DNA from: Eubacteriales bacterium
Lineage (GTDB): Bacteria; Bacillota; Clostridia; Oscillospirales; CAG-272
Direction of reading: 5' to 3'
Assembly: GCA_018383975.1 (NCBI GenBank)
Contig: JAHAZT010000037.1
Span: 1 to 39,584, forward strand
DNA length: 39,584 bases
Below are positions 33,248 through 39,584 of the stretch, piece after piece (the first letter of the stretch is position 1; each line of letters opens with the position of its first letter). Below the pieces are notes generated by a model, which saw only the letters and a list, made by a program, of their open reading frames with translations, ran no database searches and was not told the origin of the DNA. Position numbers and translations under genes: made by a program.

Positions 33248-33523
33248 ATGAGCAGAAGCTTGAAAAAAGGACCTTTCGTTGAAGAAAAGCTTTATTCCAG
33301 AGTTGAAGCCATGAATAAAGCCGGAGAGAAAAAGGTCGTCAAAACCTGGTCGCGTGCTTCCGTTATCTTCCCTGAATTCGTTGGACACACAATCGCTGTT
33401 CACGACGGAAGAAAACACGTTCCGGTTTATGTGACGGAGGACATGGTCGGACATCGCCTCGGCGAGTTCGCTCCCACACGTACCTTCCGCGGACATTCCG
33501 GTTCAAAAACATCAAACACCTAA
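33248..33523 (+). CDS. rpsS: Small-subunit ribosomal protein uS19
   Basis: uS19 is a 30S head protein close to uS13. The 91-residue protein starts [14 protein letters not shown] and has [52 protein letters not shown], the family consensus. Ribosome site AAGGAGG; 13 bp after rplB. Confidence 0.98.
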   Translation: MSRSLKKGPFVEEKLYSRVEAMNKAGEKKVVKTWSRASVIFPEFVGHTIAVHDGRKHVPVYVTEDMVGHRLGEFAPTRTFRGHSGSKTSNT

Positions 33524-33552
33524 TGTACCGAGCTAAGGAGGAATAATTTATC

Positions 33553-33888
33553 ATGGAAGCAAGAGCATATCTTAAGTATGCCAGAATTTCCCCGCGCAAA
33601 GTACAGATCGTGCTTGACCTTATCAGAGGTAAGGATGCGGGAACCGCAATGGCAATACTCAAAAACACTCCCAAGTCGGCAAGCGAATACCTTATAAAGC
33701 TGCTTAAGAGCGCAGTTGCAAATGCTGAAAATAATTTCGGCATGGACGCAAGCAAGCTTTATGTATCCGAATGCTTCGTTTGCCCCGGCCCCACGCTCAA
33801 GAGACTTCTTCCGCGTGCTAAGGGCAGCGCAGACAGACTCCTCAAGAGATCGTCTCACGTTACGATCGCTTTGAAGGAAAGAGCTTAA
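33553..33888 (+). CDS. rplV: Large-subunit ribosomal protein uL22
   Basis: uL22 contributes a beta-hairpin to the exit tunnel, a site of macrolide-resistance changes. The 111-residue protein has ARYIRISPRKV-like [31 protein letters not shown] and ends with [19 protein letters not shown]. The usual RGRA motif before the hairpin tip reads PRAKGSAD. Standard length and position. Confidence 0.97.
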   Translation: MEARAYLKYARISPRKVQIVLDLIRGKDAGTAMAILKNTPKSASEYLIKLLKSAVANAENNFGMDASKLYVSECFVCPGPTLKRLLPRAKGSADRLLKRSSHVTIALKERA

Positions 33889-33905
33889 GAGAGGGAGGAC
33901 GAAAA

Positions 33906-34712
33906 ATGGGTCAGAAAGTTAATCCGCACGGTCTCCGTGTCGGTGTAATCAAGGATTGGGACTCGAGATGGTTCGCAGATGACAAAACATTCGGCGATAC
34001 ACTCGTTTCCGACTACAAACTGAGAAAGTATCTCAAAGAGAAGCTTTACTCCGCAGGTGTTCCGAAGATCGAAATCGAACGTACACCCCAGAACGTAAAG
34101 GTTCTCATCCACTGCGCTAAACCCGGTGTTGTTATCGGTCGCGGCGGTGCTGAAATCGAAAAGCTCCGCGCTGAGATCGAAAAACTCGTAGGCAAGCCTG
34201 CGCTTGTAAACGTTGCGGAGGTCAAAGCTCCCGACCTTGACGCTCAGCTTGTTGCAGAGAGCATCGCGGCACAGCTCGAAAAGAGAATTGCGTTCCGCCG
34301 CGCCATGAAACAGGCTATCGGCAGAACGATGAGACTCGGTGCAAAGGGAATCAAGATTTCCTGCGGCGGTCGTCATAACGGCGCTGAAATTGCAAGAACC
34401 GAGCATTACCACGAAGGTACGATTCCGCTTCAGACGATTCGTGCTGACATTGACTACGGTTTTGCAGAAGCAAACACAACCTACGGCAAGATAGGCATTA
34501 AGTGCTGGATCTACAAGGGCGAAATCCTTGCAGACAAGATGGCTAAGGGTTATGTTCCTTCGGACAGACCCCGCGATGGCAGAAGAAACGACAGAGGCGA
34601 CCGCAAGGGCGGAGACCGCAGAAACGGCGACCGCAGACAGAACTTCGCGGGCAGCAATCGTGCTCCCAGACAGCAGCACAGAGACGGAGGCGATAAAAAT
34701 GTTAATGCCTAA
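33906..34712 (+). CDS. rpsC: Small-subunit ribosomal protein uS3 with extended C-terminus
   Basis: uS3 forms part of the mRNA entry channel and helicase. The 268-residue protein starts [15 protein letters not shown] and has a KH domain ([20 protein letters not shown]) and the C-terminal signature [36 protein letters not shown]. From about residue 218 it carries a Arg/Asp/Gly-rich tail ([20 protein letters not shown]) of about 50 residues, longer than the typical 210-220-residue protein. It overlaps rplP by 14 bp. Confidence 0.97.
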   Translation: MGQKVNPHGLRVGVIKDWDSRWFADDKTFGDTLVSDYKLRKYLKEKLYSAGVPKIEIERTPQNVKVLIHCAKPGVVIGRGGAEIEKLRAEIEKLVGKPALVNVAEVKAPDLDAQLVAESIAAQLEKRIAFRRAMKQAIGRTMRLGAKGIKISCGGRHNGAEIARTEHYHEGTIPLQTIRADIDYGFAEANTTYGKIGIKCWIYKGEILADKMAKGYVPSDRPRDGRRNDRGDRKGGDRRNGDRRQNFAGSNRAPRQQHRDGGDKNVNA

Positions 34713-35121
34713 AAGAGTTAAATACAGACGTGTGCAGCGCGGACGTCTGAAGGGCAAGGCTACAAGAGGCAACACCGTAACATACGGAATGTTCGGTCTT
34801 GCGGCGCTTGAACCCGCTTGGATCACAAGCAACCAGATAGAAGCAGCCCGTATCGCTATGACGCGTTACATCAAGCGTGGCGGTCAGGTATGGATCAAAA
34901 TCTTCCCGGATAAGCCGATCACGGAAAAGCCCGCCGAGACCCGAATGGGTTCCGGTAAAGGTTCTCCCGAATACTGGGTTGCAGTAGTTAAGCCGGGCAG
35001 AGTTATGTTTGAGATGGACGGCGTAAGCGAAGCGGACGCAAAGGAAGCTATGCGTCTTGCGGCAAACAAGCTCCCGATCAAATGTAAGTTTGTAAAGAAA
35101 GAAGAAGCAGAGGAGGAATAA
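34699..35121 (+). CDS. rplP: Large-subunit ribosomal protein uL16
   Basis: uL16 positions the A-site tRNA arm in the 50S subunit. I choose the ATG at 34699 ([19 protein letters not shown]), with GGAGG 8 bases upstream inside the rpsC coding end, in place of the track start at 34528. The result is 140 residues, normal for the family, with [46 protein letters not shown] and the conserved [19 protein letters not shown]. Confidence 0.97.
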   Translation: MLMPKRVKYRRVQRGRLKGKATRGNTVTYGMFGLAALEPAWITSNQIEAARIAMTRYIKRGGQVWIKIFPDKPITEKPAETRMGSGKGSPEYWVAVVKPGRVMFEMDGVSEADAKEAMRLAANKLPIKCKFVKKEEAEEE

Positions 35122-35125
35122 TACA

Positions 35126-35317
35126 GTGAAAGCAGCAGAACTTAAAACAATGACTTCCGCTGAACTCGACGCGAAGCTCAAAGAGCTTAAAGCTGAGCTG
35201 TTCAACCTTCGCTTCCAGCACGCGATAAACCAGCTTGACAATCCCCACAAGATTACGGAAACCAAGAGGGACATCGCGAGAGTTATGACAGTCCTTCGCG
35301 AGAAGAACGAACAGTAA
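35126..35317 (+). CDS. rpmC: Large-subunit ribosomal protein uL29
   Basis: uL29 lies beside uL23 at the tunnel exit. The 63-residue helical protein ([42 protein letters not shown]) matches the family fully. It uses a GTG start at 35126 with GAGGAATAA upstream, 4 bp after rplP. Confidence 0.96.
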   Translation: MKAAELKTMTSAELDAKLKELKAELFNLRFQHAINQLDNPHKITETKRDIARVMTVLREKNEQ

Positions 35318-35337
35318 TCTGAGAGAGGAGAAATGTC

Positions 35338-35604
35338 ATGAGTGAAGTAACAGAGAGAAATCTCAGAAAAACGAGAGTCGGCAAGGTCGTAAGTGACAAG
35401 ATGGACAAAACGATCGTTGTTGCTATCGAAGACAACGTTAAGCACCCCAAGTATGGCAAGGTCGTCAAGAGAACGGTTAAGCTCAAAGCTCACGATGAGA
35501 ACAACGAGTGCGCCATCGGCGACAAGGTCAGCGTAATGGAAACAAGACCCCTTTCTAAAGACAAGAGATGGCGTTTGGTTTCCATAATCGAAAAAGCAAA
35601 ATAA
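35338..35604 (+). CDS. rpsQ: Small-subunit ribosomal protein uS17
   Basis: uS17 is an early 16S-binding protein. The 88-residue OB-fold protein has [55 protein letters not shown] and the conserved [14 protein letters not shown]. It is the last gene of the S10 section; the E. coli S10 operon ends here, and a 72-bp hairpin-bearing spacer follows. Confidence 0.98.
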   Translation: MSEVTERNLRKTRVGKVVSDKMDKTIVVAIEDNVKHPKYGKVVKRTVKLKAHDENNECAIGDKVSVMETRPLSKDKRWRLVSIIEKAK

Positions 35605-35605
35605 A

Positions 35606-35658
35606 ATTCACAGTGCAGGGCTGGAGCGACCGACGGTCGCAGCCTGTGAGATGTGAAT
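35606..35658 (+). other. Long hairpin at the S10/spc boundary
   Basis: ATTCACA (35606-35612) pairs with TGTGAAT (35652-35658), CAGGGCT with AGCCTG (one bulge), and GCGACC-GAC-GGTCGC (35626-35640) forms the tip. It makes a stem of almost 20 bp with no T-run after it, ending just before the rplN ribosome site. Confidence 0.7.
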
Positions 35659-35676
35659 GCTAAGGAGGAAAGCACA

Positions 35677-36045
35677 GTGATACAACAGCAATCGCTTATG
35701 AAAGTCGCCGACAATACCGGCGCAAAAGAACTTATGTGTATTCGTGTGCTCGGCGGTACCGGAAGAAGATATGCCGGTGTCGGAGATGTTGTGGTCGCAG
35801 CCGTTAAAAAGGCAGCTCCCGGCGGTCAGGTAAAGAAGGGCGAGGTCGTAAAGGCTGTTATCGTCCGTACCGTTAAGGGCATAAAACGCCCCGACGGTTC
35901 TACTCTCAGATTCGACGAGAACGCGGCAGTAATCATCAAAGATGACAAGACGCCGAGAGGCACACGTATATTTGGACCTGTGGCAAGAGAGCTCAGAGAC
36001 AAGGATTATCTTAAAATTCTTTCTCTCGCACCCGAAGTACTTTAA
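35677..36045 (+). CDS. rplN: Large-subunit ribosomal protein uL14
   Basis: uL14 forms an intersubunit bridge. I choose the GTG at 35677 ([27 protein letters not shown]), which follows AAGGAGG by 8 bases and gives the standard 122 residues; the track ATG at 35653 lies before that ribosome site. The rest ([42 protein letters not shown]) matches throughout. Confidence 0.97.
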   Translation: MIQQQSLMKVADNTGAKELMCIRVLGGTGRRYAGVGDVVVAAVKKAAPGGQVKKGEVVKAVIVRTVKGIKRPDGSTLRFDENAAVIIKDDKTPRGTRIFGPVARELRDKDYLKILSLAPEVL

Positions 36046-36060
36046 TGGAGGAATCTTAAA

Positions 36061-36399
36061 ATGAAAATGCATATCAAAAAAGACGATACCGTTATTGTTA
36101 TCTCCGGTGACGACAAGGGCGCAAAGGGCAAGGTCCTTGCGGTATCCCCCGAAGAGGGCAAGGTTATCGTTGAAAAAGTAAACGTACAGACAAAGCACGT
36201 AAAGGCAAGAAAGCAGAACGACCCCAGCGGCATTATGAAGGTCGAGGGCGCGATTTACGCAGACAAGGTTATGCTTTATTGCGACAAGTGCAAGGCAGGC
36301 CGCCGTGTAAAGACGCTCGTCGATACAAAGACGGACAAAAACGGCAAGACCAAAACAATCAAAACCCGCGTTTGTGCAAAATGCGGAAGCAAGTTTTAA
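36061..36399 (+). CDS. rplX: Large-subunit ribosomal protein uL24
   Basis: uL24 initiates 50S assembly. The 112-residue protein has an N-terminal KOW motif (KKDDTVIVISGDDKGAKGKVLAV) and KHVKARKQNDPSGIMKVEGAIYADKVMLYC. Its C-terminus carries four cysteines, CDKCKAGRRVKT and VCAKCGSKF, which could form a zinc ribbon. It follows rplN by 15 bp. Confidence 0.97.
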   Translation: MKMHIKKDDTVIVISGDDKGAKGKVLAVSPEEGKVIVEKVNVQTKHVKARKQNDPSGIMKVEGAIYADKVMLYCDKCKAGRRVKTLVDTKTDKNGKTKTIKTRVCAKCGSKF

Positions 36400-36414
36400 T
36401 GGAGGTAAGATGAA

Positions 36415-36957
36415 ATGGCAGCAAGATTGAAAGATTTTTATAAAGCCGAAGTCGCTCCGGAACTTGCAAAGAAGTTTTCGTACAAAAGCCCTATGCAGAT
36501 ACCGAAATTTGATAAGATCGTTATCAATATGGGCTGCGGCGAAGGCAAAGACAACCCGAAGGTTAACGACCTTGCCATCGGATATCTTTCCGATATAACA
36601 GGTCAGAGAGCCGTACCCACATTCGCAAAGAAGTCGGTAGCAAACTTCAAGGTAAGAGCCGGAATGAAGATCGGCGCAAAGGTTACGCTCCGCGGTGACA
36701 GAATGTACGAATTTATGGACAGACTGTTCAACCTCGCGCTTCCTCGCGTTCGTGACTTCCGCGGTATCAATCCCAACGCTTTCGACGGCCGCGGCAACTA
36801 CTCGCTCGGTCTTAAAGAACAGCTTATCTTCCCCGAAATCGAATACGACAAGGTAGAGAAGATAATGGGTATGGATATTACCTTTGTTACGACTGCAACA
36901 ACAGACGAAGAAGCAAAGACGCTCCTCACTCTGATGGGCGCTCCCTTTGCTAAATAA
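36415..36957 (+). CDS. rplE: Large-subunit ribosomal protein uL5
   Basis: uL5 contacts 5S rRNA and P-site tRNA. The 180-residue protein ([96 protein letters not shown]) matches over its length. The C-terminus ends GAPFAK, as usual. Confidence 0.98.
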   Translation: MAARLKDFYKAEVAPELAKKFSYKSPMQIPKFDKIVINMGCGEGKDNPKVNDLAIGYLSDITGQRAVPTFAKKSVANFKVRAGMKIGAKVTLRGDRMYEFMDRLFNLALPRVRDFRGINPNAFDGRGNYSLGLKEQLIFPEIEYDKVEKIMGMDITFVTTATTDEEAKTLLTLMGAPFAK

Positions 36958-36971
36958 TGGGGGTAAGATAA

Positions 36972-37157
36972 ATGGCAAGAACAGCATTAAAACTCAAACA
37001 GCAGAAGCCTCAGAAGTATTCTACAAGAGAATATACGAGATGCAAAATCTGCGGCAGACCTCACGCATATCTCCGTAAATACGGCATTTGCAGAATCTGC
37101 TTCCGTGAGCTTGCTTACAAGGGACAGATACCCGGCGTAAAGAAGTCAAGCTGGTAA
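36972..37157 (+). CDS. rpsN: Small-subunit ribosomal protein uS14, zinc type
   Basis: The 61-residue uS14 has four cysteines, [23 protein letters not shown], so it is the zinc-containing type Z common in Bacillota, not the longer zinc-free form. It ends IPGVKKSSW, the family C-terminus. It starts 14 bp after rplE. Confidence 0.97.
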   Translation: MARTALKLKQQKPQKYSTREYTRCKICGRPHAYLRKYGICRICFRELAYKGQIPGVKKSSW

Positions 37158-37219
37158 TAACACGGTAAACGCTCCATCTTGTCGGAAGGAAAGTGAAGAG
37201 CTTTAACCGCCGACACGCC

Positions 37220-37265
37220 GCCGGAAAAAATCCGGCAGGCAAGGCGAAGCGCACACACGCTTCGC
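37220..37265 (+). other. Two hairpins in the rpsN-rpsH spacer
   Basis: GCCGGA-AAAAA-TCCGGC (37220-37236) and GCGAAGCG-CACACA-CGCTTCGC (37244-37265) lie in a 137-bp spacer where other genes of the operon are 10-30 bp apart. Neither has a T-run. The track ORF through here is the rpsH frame read upstream of its real start. Confidence 0.55.
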
Positions 37266-37294
37266 GAAAACTTGCATTAAGGAGGAAAATAACA

Positions 37295-37693
37295 ATGCAA
37301 ATCTCAGACGTAATTGCCGATATGCTCACACGTATCAGAAATGCGAATGACGCAAAGCATGAAACGGTTGACGTTCCCGCTTCCAACATGAAGAAAGCTA
37401 TCGCTGACATTCTTGTTGCAGAGGGTTACATCAGGAGCTATCAGATCATCGAAGACGGCAGACAGGGAATAATCAGAATTACTCTTAAATACGGCAAGGG
37501 TAAGACAAAGACGATTCAGGGACTCCGCAGAGTTTCCAAGCCCGGTCTTCGTATTTATTCAAACTGCGAAGACATGCCCAAGGTCCTCGGCGGACTCGGC
37601 ATCGCCATCGTATCCACATCAAAGGGCATAATGACCGACAAAAAAGCTCGTGAGCTCGGCGTCGGCGGCGAAGTTATCGCTTTTGTCTGGTAA
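37295..37693 (+). CDS. rpsH: Small-subunit ribosomal protein uS8
   Basis: uS8 binds helix 21 of 16S rRNA and in E. coli represses the spc operon. I choose the ATG at 37295, behind AAGGAGG, giving 132 residues ([40 protein letters not shown], and the C-terminal [31 protein letters not shown]). The track's extra 34 residues from 37193 are Arg/Lys-rich and cover the hairpins, so I do not accept them. Confidence 0.97.
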   Translation: MQISDVIADMLTRIRNANDAKHETVDVPASNMKKAIADILVAEGYIRSYQIIEDGRQGIIRITLKYGKGKTKTIQGLRRVSKPGLRIYSNCEDMPKVLGGLGIAIVSTSKGIMTDKKARELGVGGEVIAFVW

Positions 37694-37711
37694 TCGGAGG
37701 GAGGAGAGAAT

Positions 37712-38248
37712 ATGTCAAGAATCGGTAGAAAACATATCGCTGTTCCCGCAGGCGTTGAGGTTACAATCAACGGCGCGACGGTTACGGTAAAGGGACCCAA
37801 GGGTACTCTTTCGGAAACCTTCCACTCCGGAATTTCCGTCAAAAACGAAGGCGGCTTCATCATAGTTGAACGCCCCAACGATGATAAGGAATACAGAGCG
37901 CTTCACGGACTTACACGTACACTCATTGCCAACATGGTTGATGGTGTTACAAAAGGCTTCTCAAAGACACTTGAGATTGTCGGCGTAGGTTACAAGGCAG
38001 CTCTCGCAAACAAAACCCTTACTCTTTCGCTCGGTTATTCACATCCCATCATCTTCAAGGAAGAGAACGGGATCACATTTGAAGTACCGAACTCAAACGT
38101 AGTTATCGTTCACGGTATCGACAAGCAGGCTGTCGGGCAGATCGCCGCTCAGATCCGTGAAAAGAGACCGCCTGAACCGTACCTCGGCAAGGGTGTTAAG
38201 TATTCAGGCGAAAAGATTCGCCGTAAAGCCGGCAAGACCGGTAAGTAA
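37712..38248 (+). CDS. rplF: Large-subunit ribosomal protein uL6
   Basis: uL6 lies near the GTPase-associated centre. The 178-residue protein starts [18 protein letters not shown] and ends with the family signature [32 protein letters not shown]. Two duplicated alpha/beta domains fit the length. GGAGGGAGGAG precedes the ATG. Confidence 0.98.
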   Translation: MSRIGRKHIAVPAGVEVTINGATVTVKGPKGTLSETFHSGISVKNEGGFIIVERPNDDKEYRALHGLTRTLIANMVDGVTKGFSKTLEIVGVGYKAALANKTLTLSLGYSHPIIFKEENGITFEVPNSNVVIVHGIDKQAVGQIAAQIREKRPPEPYLGKGVKYSGEKIRRKAGKTGK

Positions 38249-38266
38249 TGAAAGGAGCGGACGATC

Positions 38267-38626
38267 ATGGTATCAAGAAAAGATAGCAATAAAGCTCGCT
38301 TGACTCGCCATAAGAGAGTCAGAGCGAAGATTTCAGGAACTCCCGAAAGACCGCGCCTTTGTGTTTACCGTTCTCTCGCAAACATCAGTGCTCAGATCAT
38401 TGATGACGTAAACGGCGTAACACTCGTTTCGGCGTCCTCTCTCGAGAAGGATTTTGAAAACTACGGCGGCAACAAGGATGCCGCAAAGCTCGTCGGCAAG
38501 AAAATCGCCGAAAGAGCCCTTGAAAAAGGAATAAAGGATGTCGTATTTGACCGTGGCGGCTATGTTTACCACGGAAGAGTCGCATCACTTGCAGACGGAG
38601 CCCGCGAGGGCGGTCTCGCATTCTGA
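38267..38626 (+). CDS. rplR: Large-subunit ribosomal protein uL18
   Basis: uL18 binds 5S rRNA together with uL5. The 119-residue protein ([65 protein letters not shown]) fits the family over its full length. AAAGGAG precedes the ATG. Confidence 0.98.
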   Translation: MVSRKDSNKARLTRHKRVRAKISGTPERPRLCVYRSLANISAQIIDDVNGVTLVSASSLEKDFENYGGNKDAAKLVGKKIAERALEKGIKDVVFDRGGYVYHGRVASLADGAREGGLAF

Positions 38627-38639
38627 TAGGAGGAATAAC

Positions 38640-39143
38640 ATGGCTAAAATAATCGATCCTGCAACTCTCGAACTTACAGAGAGAACAGTTGCTACAAACC
38701 GTGTTTCCAAAACCGTCAAGGGCGGCCGCATCGCTCGTCAGACTGCTATTATGGTGGTCGGTGACTACAACGGTCACGTTGGCTACGGTCTTGGAAAAGC
38801 AAGCGAATACCCCGAAGCAATCCGCAAGGGTATTGAAGACGCTAAGAAAAACATCATCGAAGTTTCCCTCAAGGGAACAACAATCCCCCATGAAGTTATC
38901 GGTTGCTACGGCGCAGCGCGCGTGCTTCTTAAGCCCGCTGCTCCCGGTACCGGAGTTCTTGCCGGCGGCACAGTCCGTGCGGTAGTCGAAATGGCGGGAA
39001 TCAAGGATATCAGAGCTAAATGCCTGCGTTCCAGCAACCCCACAAACGTAGTTAAGGCTACATTTGAAGGTCTCCGCGCACTCCGCACAAGAGAACAGGT
39101 TGCAGCCGCTCGCGGACTCACAAGCGAAGATATCAAGGGCTGA
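38640..39143 (+). CDS. rpsE: Small-subunit ribosomal protein uS5
   Basis: uS5 is a decoding-fidelity protein. I choose the ATG at 38640 with TAGGAGG upstream, giving 167 residues ([79 protein letters not shown]). The classic GRRFRF-like motif reads [10 protein letters not shown], a modest deviation. The track start at 38538 falls inside rplR. Confidence 0.96.
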   Translation: MAKIIDPATLELTERTVATNRVSKTVKGGRIARQTAIMVVGDYNGHVGYGLGKASEYPEAIRKGIEDAKKNIIEVSLKGTTIPHEVIGCYGAARVLLKPAAPGTGVLAGGTVRAVVEMAGIKDIRAKCLRSSNPTNVVKATFEGLRALRTREQVAAARGLTSEDIKG

Positions 39144-39157
39144 GGAGGTAAATGAAG

Positions 39158-39337
39158 ATGGAAAAAATCAAAATTACTCTCACAGGCAGCCTTATCGGTG
39201 CGAAGCCCAACCAAAAAGCAACGGCAAAGTCTCTCGGTCTGAATAAAATCGGTGACGTAACCGTTCAGAACAATGACGCTTCCGTTTTGGGTAAAGCAAG
39301 AGTACTCGCTCACCTTATCAAGGTGGAAAACGTTTAA
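39158..39337 (+). CDS. rpmD: Large-subunit ribosomal protein uL30
   Basis: A 59-residue protein ([57 protein letters not shown]) that fits uL30. I start it at the ATG at 39158 because AGGAGG (39143-39148) is 9 bases away; the ATG at 39152 would be only 3 bases away. It is followed by rplO after 56 bp. Confidence 0.95.
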   Translation: MEKIKITLTGSLIGAKPNQKATAKSLGLNKIGDVTVQNNDASVLGKARVLAHLIKVENV

Positions 39338-39393
39338 GCATTGGCAAAAATCAATGTATCGAAAAAATTCCCGGTATAAGGAGGATAACCCAA

Positions 39394-39584
39394 ATGAAGC
39401 TTAATGAACTCAGACCTGACGAAGGCTCTGTTACGCCCGCAAGGCGCAAGGGCAGAGGTCCCGGTTACGGCAACGCAAAAACTGCAGGCAAAGGACATAA
39501 AGGTCAGAATGCAAGATCCGGCGGCGGTGTTCGTCCGGGCTTTGAAGGCGGTCAGATCCCGCTTTACAGAAGACTTCCGAAGAG
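39394..39584 (+). CDS. rplO: Large-subunit ribosomal protein uL15, partial
   Basis: This frame is absent from the ORF track because the stop lies beyond the window. Hand translation from the ATG at 39394 gives [21 protein letters not shown], then [32 protein letters not shown], which is the standard N-terminal third of uL15. AAGGAGG precedes the start. By analogy secY would follow outside the window. Confidence 0.96.
   Translation, partial: MKLNELRPDEGSVTPARRKGRGPGYGNAKTAGKGHKGQNARSGGGVRPGFEGGQIPLYRRLPK

Noticed and set aside
35608-36987. 459-aa minus-strand ORF opposite rplN-rplE
   Set aside because: It is antisense to four unmistakable ribosomal protein genes, and the translation shows no domain.

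Overview
The window looks like chromosomal DNA of an endospore-forming member of the Bacillota, most likely class Clostridia (an inference). The reasons are a complete spoIIIAA-AH operon, a spoIIGA-sigE pair, a Clostridia-type ispH fused to an S1 domain, a zinc-type S14, and Gram-positive-style Shine-Dalgarno sites (AGGAGG) before almost every gene. Base composition is moderate in GC apart from an AT-rich stretch around 27.0-28.25 kb. Nothing in the sequence fixes genus or species.

Layout. (1) 1-5.5 kb, minus strand: an ABC-F ATPase, a BaiN/HI0933-type flavoprotein, cmk, plsC and ispH-S1 form one tightly packed operon behind a good sigma-A-type promoter. (2) 5.6-6.6 kb: a small ferritin-like diiron protein, then an unannotated interval with a textbook promoter, a palindromic repeat and a shared terminator (candidate small RNA), then tRNA-Gly(CCC) and tRNA-Thr(CGT) on the minus strand. 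(3) 6.6-10.2 kb, plus strand: rsmA, murD and a PLP-dependent methionine-gamma-lyase-family gene. (4) 10.2-18.5 kb, plus strand: spoIIGA-sigE behind a promoter with an unusual 22-bp spacer, then rpmE, hflX, a YigZ-family gene, dgt, dnaG and rpoD. (5) 18.7-22.0 kb: a very large solute-binding-like lipoprotein standing alone. (6) 22.1-26.9 kb: the eight-gene spoIIIA operon. (7) 27.0-28.8 kb, accessory region: a lipoprotein of unknown function, a mini Ada-like Cys protein and a divergent XRE-type regulator with twin palindromic operators, followed by an array of tRNA-3'-end-like palindromic repeats and tRNA-Arg(CCG). (8) 28.8-29.9 kb, minus strand: an amidohydrolase and a TSCPD-domain protein. (9) 30.0-39.6 kb, plus strand: the fused S10-spc ribosomal protein operon from rpsJ to rplO (cut by the window end), with four structured non-coding intervals.

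How it fits together. Most of the window is core growth machinery (ribosome, rRNA methylation, replication priming, primary sigma factor, peptidoglycan and isoprenoid synthesis). Two sporulation blocks act in sequence: SpoIIGA activates pro-sigma-E in the mother cell, and sigma-E in turn normally drives spoIIIA, whose products build the channel between mother cell and forespore. The least explained DNA is the AT-rich regulator/lipoprotein island, the tRNA-linked palindromic repeats at about 6.2 and 28.3-28.7 kb, and the leader-like hairpins in the ribosomal operon. No mobile-element transposase, CRISPR array or rRNA gene was seen.
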